The translations under genes and the position numbers were made by a program. Of a stretch of DNA of 64,000 nt, positions 55,159-63,954 are shown piece after piece. Position 1 is the stretch's first letter, and every line of letters begins with the position of its first letter. The DNA is from Sphaerochaeta sp. (GTDB lineage: Bacteria; Spirochaetota; Spirochaetia; Sphaerochaetales; Sphaerochaetaceae), in NCBI GenBank assembly GCA_022482495.1, contig JAKVPA010000001.1, positions 372,001 through 436,000 of the forward strand, in the 5' to 3' direction. The notes beneath the pieces are model-generated. The model saw only the letters and a program-made list of their open reading frames with translations, had not been told where the DNA came from and searched no databases.

Positions 55159-55219
55159 CCCTGTCCATGCATAAGGGGGAAGACGTTCCGTCTCCACACA
55201 AAAAACAGATTCAGCCCCC

Positions 55220-55263
55220 TTGCCCATCGCCTTACTTTTCAATATTGTTAGGCAACGAACAAT
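55220..55263 (+). promoter_or_regulatory. marR promoter and operator dyad
   Basis: TTGCCC (55220-55225), 17-bp spacer, TATTGT (55243-55248). A perfect dyad ATTGTT-N8-AACAAT (55244-55263) covers the -10 box and the start site, 1 nt before the marR ATG. This is the usual layout of a MarR protein that represses its own operon. Confidence 0.65.
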
Positions 55264-55264
55264 C

Positions 55265-55717
55265 ATGACACAGCATCCGCTTAGTTTCATGCTCTTCTCC
55301 CTGGCTCGGGCCGTGCAACGCACGGTCAACGATCATCTTGCCCAGCACGGACTGAATACGGTGGAAGCGAAGATCCTTGGGATCCTCATCCACCACCAAG
55401 GGACCGTCTGCCAACGGGACATCTGCAAGGCGTTCGGAACCAGCCGTTCCGCCACCAGCGGGGTCTTGGACACGATGGAGCGCAACGGGTTGATCACCCG
55501 CAGCGGAGACCAAAGGGACCGGAGACGAAACAACCTGACGCTGACGGACAAAGGGCGGGAAATCGCCCATGTCTGCGAAGCGGTGATGGATGAAGTCGAT
55601 CAGACTCTGTACGACTGTCTTGGTGAACAGGACTACCGTACGGTGCAGGATGTGATCGTTCGTTTGAGAGGAGCATTGACGACGCATGAACAAGACACTG
55701 CTCAAGCGGGTTCGTGA
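55265..55717 (+). CDS. MarR-family transcriptional regulator
   Basis: Winged-helix repressor of 150 aa: QRDICKAFGTSRSATSGVLDTMERNGLITRS is the DNA-binding helix-turn-helix region (residues about 51-80), with the wing at GDQRDRRRNNLTLTD. It overlaps the first exporter gene by 32 nt. It most likely controls the two ABC exporter genes in response to a drug-like ligand. Confidence 0.93.
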   Translation: MTQHPLSFMLFSLARAVQRTVNDHLAQHGLNTVEAKILGILIHHQGTVCQRDICKAFGTSRSATSGVLDTMERNGLITRSGDQRDRRRNNLTLTDKGREIAHVCEAVMDEVDQTLYDCLGEQDYRTVQDVIVRLRGALTTHEQDTAQAGS

Positions 55718-57416
55718 ATACCGCAAGGATGCCATCATCACCCCGATTATGATGATCGGGGAAGTGGCGATGGAGGTGGCCATCCCCGCCTTGATGGCGG
55801 AGGTCATCGACCAAGGGGTGATGCAGGGGAACATGCATTTTCTCTCCCGCATCAGCATCATTCTGATCGGCGCGGCGATGTTGTCGCTGCTGTTCGGCGT
55901 GCTGGGAGGGATCACGGCAAGCAGGGCGAGCTGCGGCTTCGCCAAGAATCTCCGCCACGATCTGTTCTATACGTTGCAGGACTTCTCGTTCCACAACATC
56001 GACGGATTCTCCACCAGCAGCCTGATCACCCGTATGACCACCGACGTGCAGAACGTGCAGAACGCGTTCCAGATGGTGATCCGCATCTGTTTCCGGGCTC
56101 CGATCATGTTCATCTTCGCCTTGTTGATGGTGATCCGCAACGGCGGTCGCCTTGCCATGGTGTTCGCCGTAGCCATCCCGGTGATCGCCCTGGGGATGTT
56201 TTTGATCATGCGGCGCGTCTACCCCGCCTTCACCCGTGCGTTCACCTCCTACGATCACCTCAACCGGGTGGTGGAGGAGAATGTCACCGGAATCCGCGCC
56301 GTCAAGGCGTATGTACGGGAGACCAATGAGGAAGAACGGTTCAAGGAAGCAAACGACCAGATCCACGACAACTTCGTCATCGGCCAGAAGCTCACCGCGC
56401 TGGCAAGCCCGTTGATGATGGGGACCACCTATGCCTCCATTTTGGCCCTTTCCTGGCTGGGGGCCCACTCCATCGTCGCCGGCTCGATGACCACCGGGGA
56501 GCTGATGAGCGTCATCTCCTACACCATCCAGATTCTGATGAGCCTGATGATGATCTCCATGATCGTCGTCATGCTGGCCATCTCCCGGGCAAGCGAGCAG
56601 CGGATCACCCAGGTGCTGGAGACCAAGACGGACATGGATACCAATCCCAATGGACTCACCCAGGTGGCCGACGGGTCGGTCGACTTCGACCATGTCGATT
56701 TCTCCTACGGCGGCAAAGGCGGAGCCCTGTGCCTGCATGACATCAACCTGCATATCACAAGCGGCCAGACCATCGGGATCTTGGGCAATACCGGTTCCGG
56801 CAAGAGCACGCTGGTCAGCCTGATGGCCCGTCTGTACGACGTGACAAGCGGCAGCGTGAAGGTGGGGGAAACGGATGTGCGGGAGTATGAACTGCACAGC
56901 CTTCGCGACGCCGTCTCCATGGTGCTGCAGAAGAACCAGTTGTTCAGCGGCACGGTGGCCGGCAACATCCGCTGGGGAAATCAGGAAGCAACGGACGAAG
57001 AGGTCATCCAGGCGTGCCGCATCGCCCAGGCAAGCGAGTTCATCGAACAGCTTCCCGATGGGTACAACGCCCACGTGGAACAGGGAGGATCCAACTTCTC
57101 CGGAGGTCAGAAACAACGCCTGTGCATCGCGCGGGCCATCCTGAAGAAACCCAAGGTGGTGGTCTTCGACGACTCCACCAGCGCGGTGGATACCAAAACG
57201 GACCAGAAAATACGGGAAGCCTTGGCGGCGTACGCCCCCGAGACGACCAAGATCGTCATCTCCCAACGGATCGCGTCGGTGGAGAACGCCGACCGGATCT
57301 TCATTCTGGACAACGGGACGATCGCCGACAGCGGCACCCATATGGAGCTGTTGGGTCGCAACGCGCTGTACGCGTCGCTGTACCGGACGCAGAACAAGGT
57401 GGCCGCCAATGCCTAG
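55686..57416 (+). CDS. ABC exporter subunit with degenerate nucleotide site
   Basis: Membrane-ATPase fusion of 576 aa: six helices (residues 15-300) and a C-terminal ATPase. Walker A GILGNTGSGKSTLVS and signature NFSGGQKQR are fine, but Walker B is VVVFDDSTSAVD (Asp in place of the catalytic Glu) and the switch is VISQRIASV (Gln in place of His). Such degenerate halves occur in heterodimeric exporters like TM287/288 and BmrCD. It pairs with the next gene. Ribosome-binding site GAGGAG. Confidence 0.94.
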   Translation: MNKTLLKRVREYRKDAIITPIMMIGEVAMEVAIPALMAEVIDQGVMQGNMHFLSRISIILIGAAMLSLLFGVLGGITASRASCGFAKNLRHDLFYTLQDFSFHNIDGFSTSSLITRMTTDVQNVQNAFQMVIRICFRAPIMFIFALLMVIRNGGRLAMVFAVAIPVIALGMFLIMRRVYPAFTRAFTSYDHLNRVVEENVTGIRAVKAYVRETNEEERFKEANDQIHDNFVIGQKLTALASPLMMGTTYASILALSWLGAHSIVAGSMTTGELMSVISYTIQILMSLMMISMIVVMLAISRASEQRITQVLETKTDMDTNPNGLTQVADGSVDFDHVDFSYGGKGGALCLHDINLHITSGQTIGILGNTGSGKSTLVSLMARLYDVTSGSVKVGETDVREYELHSLRDAVSMVLQKNQLFSGTVAGNIRWGNQEATDEEVIQACRIAQASEFIEQLPDGYNAHVEQGGSNFSGGQKQRLCIARAILKKPKVVVFDDSTSAVDTKTDQKIREALAAYAPETTKIVISQRIASVENADRIFILDNGTIADSGTHMELLGRNALYASLYRTQNKVAANA

Positions 57417-59301
57417 ACCCATGAAATTCGGCCCGAAGGCCAAAGATCCCAAGAAGACGGGAAAACGGTTGTTCCGTCTGGTGTTCGGCACCCACAAGGT
57501 GACGTTCGTCCTGGTGTTGCTGACCATCGTCGTCTCGTCGCTCGCCATGGTGGAGGCGACGTTGTTCCTCAAGACGCTGGTGGATGGGTACATCGTCCCG
57601 ATGGTCCAAGGCTCCAGCCGGGATTTCTCCGGCCTGGCCAAGGCGATGATCCAAATCGGCGTGATCCTGGCCTTCGGCGCGGCGGCTTCCTATCTGACCC
57701 AGCGCCTGATGGTCTACGTGGCCAACGACACGCTTCGTGACATCCGTCGCGATATGTTCGCCCACATGGAGAGCCTGCCTATCTCCTACTTTGACACCCA
57801 CTCCCATGGGGAGATCATGAGCAGGTTCACCAACGACACCGACACGCTGCAGCAGATGATCAGCCAGAGCATCGTCCAGGTGATGAGCTCGCTGCTGACT
57901 GTCGTCATGGTGTTCGTCGCCATGATCCGGCTTTCCTGGATGCTCACCGTCGTCGTATTGTTGTTCATCGGCCTGATGCTACTCTCCACCCAGAAAATCG
58001 GCAAGAAGAGCGGCGCCAACTTCAAGGTGCAGCAGACCAATCTGGCCGCCGTCAACGGATATGTGGAAGAGATGGTCGGCGGCGTGAAGGTGGTGAAGGT
58101 GTTCAACCATGAACAGCTGAGCAAACAGCAGTTTGACCAACTGAATGAAAACCTCCGCCAGTCCAGCACCAAGGCCAATGCCTACGGCAACGTGATGGGC
58201 CCGATCATGAACAACATCGGAAACCTGCAGTACGTGGTGGTCACGCTGGTCGGCGCCATGATGACCATCTCCGGCGTGGGAGGCTTGACGGTCGGTTCCC
58301 TCGCCTCGTTCCTCCAGATGACCCGTACGTTCTCCAACCCGATCGGCCAGATGGCCCAGCAGATGAACTCCATTTTGATGGCGCTTGCCGGCGCCGAGCG
58401 GGTGTTCCAGCTCCTGGACGAGCCGTCCGAGTCGGATGACGGATACGTGCGGTTGGTCAACGTCACCTATGACGCCGATGGCACGATCCGTGAGAGTGCC
58501 ACACCCACCGGCAAGTGGGCGTGGAAGCATCCCCACAAGGATGGTTCCCCGACCACCTACCGGCCGCTTGCCGGAGAGATCGAGATGGAGGATGTGGATT
58601 TCGGGTATACCCCGGAGAAGATCGTGCTGCACCACATCAGCCTGACCGCCAAGCCGGGACAGAAGATAGCGTTCGTCGGAGCCACCGGAGCAGGCAAGAC
58701 GACGATCACCAACCTGCTGAACCGTTTCTATGACATCCAGCAGGGGAAGATACGGTTCGACGGCATCAACATCACCAAGATCCGCAAGGATGACCTCCGC
58801 AGGTCACTGGGCATGGTGCTGCAGGACACCCATCTGTTCACCGGAACGATCCGTGACAACATCCGCTTCGGAAAGCCGGACGCCACCGACGAGGAGATCC
58901 GCGCGGCGGCCAAGCTGGCCAACGCCGATTCGTTCATCATGATGCACCCCAACGGGTATGAGACGATGCTCACCGGAGACGGCGAGGAGCTGTCCCAGGG
59001 ACAGCGCCAGCTGTTGTCCATCGCCCGTGCTGCGGTGGCCGACCCTCCGGTGATGATCCTGGATGAAGCGACCAGTTCGATCGACACCCACACGGAGACG
59101 CTGGTCCAGCAAGGGATGGACCGCCTGATGGAAGGCAGGACGGTGTTCGTCATCGCCCACCGGCTCTCCACCGTGCAGAACAGCCAGTTGATCCTGGTGC
59201 TGGATCATGGGACGATCATCGAACGGGGAACCCACGACGAGCTCATCGCCAAGAAGGGAGTGTACTATCAGTTGTACACCGGCGCGACGGAGCTTTCCTG
59301 A
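57409..59301 (+). CDS. ABC exporter subunit with canonical nucleotide site
   Basis: Second half of the heterodimeric exporter (630 aa). Six membrane helices, then an ATPase with Walker A FVGATGAGKTTITN, signature ELSQGQRQL, Walker B PVMILDEATSSID with the catalytic Glu, and switch VIAHRLSTV. A linker of about 40 residues (VRLVNVTYDADGTIRESATP) before the ATPase is longer than usual. It overlaps the first subunit by 8 nt. Multidrug or lipid export is likely. Confidence 0.94.
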   Translation: MPRPMKFGPKAKDPKKTGKRLFRLVFGTHKVTFVLVLLTIVVSSLAMVEATLFLKTLVDGYIVPMVQGSSRDFSGLAKAMIQIGVILAFGAAASYLTQRLMVYVANDTLRDIRRDMFAHMESLPISYFDTHSHGEIMSRFTNDTDTLQQMISQSIVQVMSSLLTVVMVFVAMIRLSWMLTVVVLLFIGLMLLSTQKIGKKSGANFKVQQTNLAAVNGYVEEMVGGVKVVKVFNHEQLSKQQFDQLNENLRQSSTKANAYGNVMGPIMNNIGNLQYVVVTLVGAMMTISGVGGLTVGSLASFLQMTRTFSNPIGQMAQQMNSILMALAGAERVFQLLDEPSESDDGYVRLVNVTYDADGTIRESATPTGKWAWKHPHKDGSPTTYRPLAGEIEMEDVDFGYTPEKIVLHHISLTAKPGQKIAFVGATGAGKTTITNLLNRFYDIQQGKIRFDGINITKIRKDDLRRSLGMVLQDTHLFTGTIRDNIRFGKPDATDEEIRAAAKLANADSFIMMHPNGYETMLTGDGEELSQGQRQLLSIARAAVADPPVMILDEATSSIDTHTETLVQQGMDRLMEGRTVFVIAHRLSTVQNSQLILVLDHGTIIERGTHDELIAKKGVYYQLYTGATELS

Positions 59302-59822
59302 AGGGAGAATTCGCAGCCGCAGTACTGCTGGCGGTACAGTCCCAGTTCCTTGGACAGGCGGCAGCTTTCGGCGAATCCGTTCTGTTTCTTGAAGTCGATG
59401 GCCTCAAAGCCAGGGAACGCCGACCCGACGCGGAAAATGGCCAGGCTGTTCTTGTATCGGGAGACGGTCAATGTGGTGCAGAAATGGGTGAAGCCCAGTT
59501 CCTTGGCCTTCAACGCGGTGCGGCTCAGGTTGTACTCCCAGCATTTCAGGCACCGCGCGCCGCCTTCCTTCTCCCCTTCCAGACCTTTGACGAACGCGCG
59601 CCATGCCGCGTGATCCTGCTCCTCGCGGATCACCGGCACGTGGTAGTGCTCCCCGACGACCACGAGGTTTTCCCATCGTTTTTCAAACTCCTGGGGTGGG
59701 TACATGTTGCTGTTGGAGTAAAAGACCGTCGGCTTCCACCCATCCCGAAGGAGCCGCTCCAGGGAAGCGGTGCTGCAGGGGCCGCAGCAGGCATGGACCA
59801 GAATTTCGTTTTCCGCGTGCAT
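59268..59822 (-). CDS. queH: Epoxyqueuosine reductase QueH
   Basis: Last step of queuosine synthesis in tRNA (184 aa). The metal and cluster cysteines are in LVHACCGPCST, GGARCLKCWEYNL and QYCGCEFSL; SRYKNSLAIFRVG is typical. The start at 59822 lies 6 nt after the -10 box TACGAT, so longer upstream frames are rejected. The 3' end overlaps the exporter gene by 34 nt on the opposite strand. Confidence 0.93.
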   Translation of the reverse strand: MHAENEILVHACCGPCSTASLERLLRDGWKPTVFYSNSNMYPPQEFEKRWENLVVVGEHYHVPVIREEQDHAAWRAFVKGLEGEKEGGARCLKCWEYNLSRTALKAKELGFTHFCTTLTVSRYKNSLAIFRVGSAFPGFEAIDFKKQNGFAESCRLSKELGLYRQQYCGCEFSLQESSVAPVYN

Positions 59823-59828
59823 GCCTGT

Positions 59829-59880
59829 ATCGTATCTTTCCCACAAAAGAGTTGCAATCTCCCCTCCTTTCACGTACCAT
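59829..59880. promoter_or_regulatory. Divergent promoters sharing one palindromic -35 box
   Basis: TTGCAA at 59852-59857 is its own reverse complement. With a 17-bp spacer on each side it faces TACGAT for queH (59829-59834, minus) and TACCAT for the TPR gene (59875-59880, plus). Both -10 boxes lie 6-9 nt before a start codon. Confidence 0.6.
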
Positions 59881-59889
59881 CGTACTGAT

Positions 59890-60939
59890 ATGAAAAAATA
59901 CCGCAGCTTCATCATCTTCATCGTCATCGTGGTGGGAGTCACGTTCCTCCCCATCCCCAAGAACATCCGTCTGGTCCTGCTGTTGGCGGTTCTTGCCGTC
60001 TTTGCGTTCATCCGCCGCAACATCTTCTTCTACCTGCACGCCAACAAACTGGCCAATGGCAGGCGGCCCAATGCCGCCTGGAAATGGTACGAACGGTCCA
60101 TCCGGAGCGGCTTGAGTGACGACGGCGTGGTATCCATCGCCAGCCTGTACATCCAGTTTGGGAACATCACCCGCGGCAAGGAACTGCTGGAAGATTTCTT
60201 CGCCCACACCAAACGGGGCGCAACAGACGGCACACGGGTGATGGCCACCATGCTCCGGGCATTGGTCGTCTACGTCCAGGGAGACACCAACGAAGCGCTT
60301 TCCCAGTTCCAGGCGCTTCAGGCGAGCGGCTACAAGAGTCCGACGTTGATCGTCGACCTGATGACGATGCAGTTGGATCTGGGTATGAACGCCCAGGCAC
60401 GTGAAACCTATGAGAAGAGTGGATACTCCATGGAGAACGGCGTCACCCTCCAGGAGGCGTACGGCAGGCTGTTGATCGCCGAGCGGAACTGGTCGGACGC
60501 GTATCTCCTGTATGACAATCTGATGAAACAGAACGTCGTGATGGCCCCCGGCATGCTGCACGCGGCGCAGTGCTACATCCACTACGGAGAAGTGAAGAAC
60601 GCCATCCTCGCGCTTTCCCTGGCGCTTCGGGCCTCCTTCAACCATACCTGTCTTTTGAAGCGGGAAGACGTACAGACATTGCTTGACCAGCTTCAGGATC
60701 CGACGACACGCATCGCCACGGCCAGGGCCATCGACGCCGACACCGATGCCGTCTCCCGCGGTTCTCTCCCCAAGCCGTGGCCACGCCCCTGCCCGCCATC
60801 CCGTGACGATGTCCTGGAAGGCTTCGCCCTGAAGGAAAAGAAGCTGGGGGAAAAGGTCAAAACGGATCGGATGCCCAATACGGAGATCACCGACGCGGAT
60901 GAGGCGTATCTGAAAGCCCATCATCTGGAGGATGTCTGA
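59890..60939 (+). CDS. Membrane-anchored TPR-like protein, first paralogue
   Basis: 349 aa. Two N-terminal membrane helices (SFIIFIVIVVGVTFLPI, IRLVLLLAVLAVFAFI) are followed by helical repeats of the tetratricopeptide type (residues 60-280), then a low-complexity Pro-rich link and a conserved tail RMPNTEITDADEAYLKAHHL. The next gene has the same plan and a matching tail. Function unknown; probably a scaffold at the inner membrane. Confidence 0.78.
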   Translation: MKKYRSFIIFIVIVVGVTFLPIPKNIRLVLLLAVLAVFAFIRRNIFFYLHANKLANGRRPNAAWKWYERSIRSGLSDDGVVSIASLYIQFGNITRGKELLEDFFAHTKRGATDGTRVMATMLRALVVYVQGDTNEALSQFQALQASGYKSPTLIVDLMTMQLDLGMNAQARETYEKSGYSMENGVTLQEAYGRLLIAERNWSDAYLLYDNLMKQNVVMAPGMLHAAQCYIHYGEVKNAILALSLALRASFNHTCLLKREDVQTLLDQLQDPTTRIATARAIDADTDAVSRGSLPKPWPRPCPPSRDDVLEGFALKEKKLGEKVKTDRMPNTEITDADEAYLKAHHLEDV

Positions 60940-60940
60940 A

Positions 60941-62002
60941 ATGAACGGAACGTACATCTGGGTGTTCCCGGCGGCGATGGTCGCCATCGGGATATCCCCC
61001 CTTCCCTTGGTGGCGAAGATCGCTCTGATCATCGTCGTGTTTCTGGTCATGCTGCTTCTGAAACGCAAGACGTTCCTGTACCTGTCGGCAAGCAGACACA
61101 TCGCCCAAGCCGTCGTCCCCGAGCAGAAAGACTGGGACAAGCTGGAAAAGGCGCTGGCCATGGGGCTTCCTGAGCAGATGCGCGTCACCTCAGCCAGCCT
61201 GTACATCCAGAAGGGCGATTGGAGGAAAGGAAAAGCGATCCTTGATGCGGTGATCACCGCCCCGGCCGGCAAGAACGAGAAGGAACACCAGGGAATGGTC
61301 AATGTGGCCAAGATCATGCGTTCCATGACCTCCTGGCTGGATGGGGATCTGGACGGCGCCATCAACGAAGTGGCCCAGGTGTACCAGAGCGGGTATCGGG
61401 ACAAGAACCTGTTCATCAACTACGAGACCTACGTGCTTGAGAAGGGAGATCTGAAGACAGCAAAACAGCTTCTTGAGGAGTCTTCCGATCGGGAACACGG
61501 TTCCTTGGGAATCCAGGACAACCACGCGTGGTATCTGATGCTCACCGGTGCCTGGGAAGAGGCGACGGCCCTCTACGATGTGTTGTTCAATCTGAACCCC
61601 CGCTTCCCTGAGCCGTACGTCCACATGGCGCAGATCAAACTGCACTATGGGCTGTGCGCCGAAGCGATTTCTTGGCTCCAGAAGGCAAAGGATGCCCGTT
61701 ACACCCAGACAAGCGGCATCAAAAAAGATTTCGTCGAGCGGCTGGTCGCCTTGCTCTCCAATCCCTCCACACGGCTGGCCACCGCCAAAGCGGTGGATGG
61801 CGCCGTCGCCCAGGTTGCCATTGGAAAGATGCCGGCCATCCCCCAAGGATATCCCCCGACAGAGGCCGACGTGCTGGACGGCTTCGCCCCGCTTCCCCAG
61901 CAAGAAGAAGAGGAAGTCCAGAGGGATACCGATGACCGGCTTCCCGACACCGACCTTTCCTCCGATGACGAGGAGTACCTGAAGCGGCACGGGCTGGAGT
62001 GA
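60941..62002 (+). CDS. Membrane-anchored TPR-like protein, second paralogue
   Basis: 353 aa. Two N-terminal helices (WVFPAAMVAIGISPL, IALIIVVFLVMLLL), helical repeats (residues 65-270), then an acidic link and the tail RLPDTDLSSDDEEYLKRHGL that matches the first paralogue. DVLDGFAPL corresponds to DVLEGFALK there, and LATAKAVDG to IATARAIDA. An in-frame ATG at 60932 inside the preceding gene is also possible. The two genes are a tandem duplication. Confidence 0.78.
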   Translation: MNGTYIWVFPAAMVAIGISPLPLVAKIALIIVVFLVMLLLKRKTFLYLSASRHIAQAVVPEQKDWDKLEKALAMGLPEQMRVTSASLYIQKGDWRKGKAILDAVITAPAGKNEKEHQGMVNVAKIMRSMTSWLDGDLDGAINEVAQVYQSGYRDKNLFINYETYVLEKGDLKTAKQLLEESSDREHGSLGIQDNHAWYLMLTGAWEEATALYDVLFNLNPRFPEPYVHMAQIKLHYGLCAEAISWLQKAKDARYTQTSGIKKDFVERLVALLSNPSTRLATAKAVDGAVAQVAIGKMPAIPQGYPPTEADVLDGFAPLPQQEEEEVQRDTDDRLPDTDLSSDDEEYLKRHGLE

Positions 62003-63954
62003 TTACAAGGCGGAGGAAAGCCAGAAGCCCCAGACGATTCCTCCGGTGGCGTTCTCATAGCCGCAGAACATCGTCAGCGGGAAATCTTTCAGGCCGAGGA
62101 ACGACGGGTTGATCGTCATCTGGATGCCGGTGGAAAAGTACGCTTCGTTGATCCACAGGAAATCGAAGTATCCGGCGATGGAAGTATCCTTCAGGATCAC
62201 CGCTTCGGCCACCGTCGGCTTGAACCCACGTGGGCTTCCATCCCAACGTCACGTTTGCAGGCCACCAGCACATTGGATGGATTCGAGGGAGCTCCGTGCC
62301 CTTCCCGTCGGATCTCCAGGCTGTTGGTCCGGAATCCATCCTTGGCGAACAACGGGACATTCCCCTCCCCATCCAGCGCGAACCGGAATGTAGATGCAAG
62401 ATTCAGGAAGACACTGGAGGGACGATGGGCAAGCTGCAACGAACTGCGGACGGCAAAAAACGGCCGGAAAGAATCAGTATTGCCAAATCCCTGGACGAAC
62501 ACGTCAAGAGAACTCCCGCTGAAATTCCACTCTCCGTTCCCCTTTTGATCCTGATACGTCGACAACACCCCGGCATTGGCCATCATCGTCGTCCCGACAA
62601 ACGTTTTCTCCTCCACCTCGCTTCGGAGCAACTCGGCGCTTCCGATGCCTCGGAGGATCAGGTGGTCACCCAACAGATGGTATCTGCTTTCCACGTTCGC
62701 CCGGAGGTATACCGACGGAACGGCCGTTCCCTGGTCAAGGTTGGTGTCCAACAGGAACGTAAGGCGGGTATGGTTCCACGCATGGTAGGTGACGGCGGTG
62801 GCGATCATCGGGGAGGCGCTGAACGCCTGGTCGCGGTAGGTGGTCAATGAGCTGGCGCCCAAAGCATAGAAGGCGAAATTCCCCCATTTCAGCTGGTATG
62901 CCAGTCCTAATGCACCGGAGTCCTTCAGATAGCTCGCGTCATCGGTCAGGTACGACGAGAACTCGAAACTGAACGTATTGCTCAGTTTCGTCTGGCGCAC
63001 ATGGTTGTACAGGCTGAAGTTGGCGATACCCTGGTCAATGGATTTCTCCAGGTCATCACGCCGTTCTTTCAACGAGACGACCCCCAGAGAGGAGGGAAGC
63101 TTGGACAGCGCCTCCTGCTGTGCTTTTGCCGCCTCGTACCCTTTCTGTGCGATGGCATCCAGATTGGCGAAGTCCATGAACGAAACTTTCTCCACGTCGC
63201 AGCGGATCCAGATCATTTCCGGGTGGGCGATGATTTCGTTGACACCGGTTCTCCGTTTCTGGATGTCCAGCATGGTGTTCACCGCGGTGAGGGGATTGCG
63301 AAGATTCAGGTCGTTCCGGGTATTGAACGTGGTGGAGACGATCACATCATCCGAATACTGGTAGGCGACGTTGATCGGCGCCAGGTTGGTGATGCCGCCA
63401 TCGATCAACAGATGCCCATGGTATTCCACCGATGGAAAGTAGACCGGGATGGCAAAGGATGCGCGAAGGATGGTGGCGAAGTCCCCTTCGCTGACCAGAA
63501 TCTGCCGTTTGGTCACCAAATCCTCCTGCACCACGATGATGGGGATGCTCAGATCCTCCAGCCGGAGGCTCTTGGTATTGGAGCCATTGAGCAGACTGAC
63601 GGCATAAGAGGCCAGGGAATCCGCTTTCAGGAGCCCTCCTTCCAACGGCAACGTGAAGCTGATCACCTTGGACAGATCCATCGTGCTGATGCAACGCTCG
63701 ATCTGGCCGGGGCTCATGCCGGCTGCGTAGAGCAGTCCGACGATGGACCCCATCGAGTTGGAGACGATGTAGTCCGGAACAATCCCCTGCTCTTCCAGGT
63801 ATTTCAGCACGCCGATGTGGGCCATGGCGCGGGCGGAGCCACCGGAGAGCACCAGGCCGATGGCGGGACGCTTGCCTCCGGTCCGCTGCAAAATCCGTTG
63901 GCGGAACAGCTTCGTCCCCATAGGCCAGCGGATCACCGGAGAGGAGCAGGTCAT
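62003..63954 (-). CDS. Patatin-like phospholipase with C-terminal beta-barrel, frameshifted
   Basis: About 650 aa repaired. Patatin domain (residues 25-210): oxyanion loop LVLSGGSARAMAHIG, nucleophile Ser in IVSNSMGSIVG, catalytic Asp in LLIDGGITN. A link of about 90 residues leads to a beta-barrel of the BamA/Omp85 kind (residues 300-650), as in PlpD-type Vd autotransporters. One missing G near 62240 moves the end of the barrel (AEAVILKDTSIAGYFDF onward, to 62003) into another frame. No signal peptide follows the ATG at 63954, and a second frame stays open to the window edge, so the true 5' end may lie beyond it. Confidence 0.8.
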
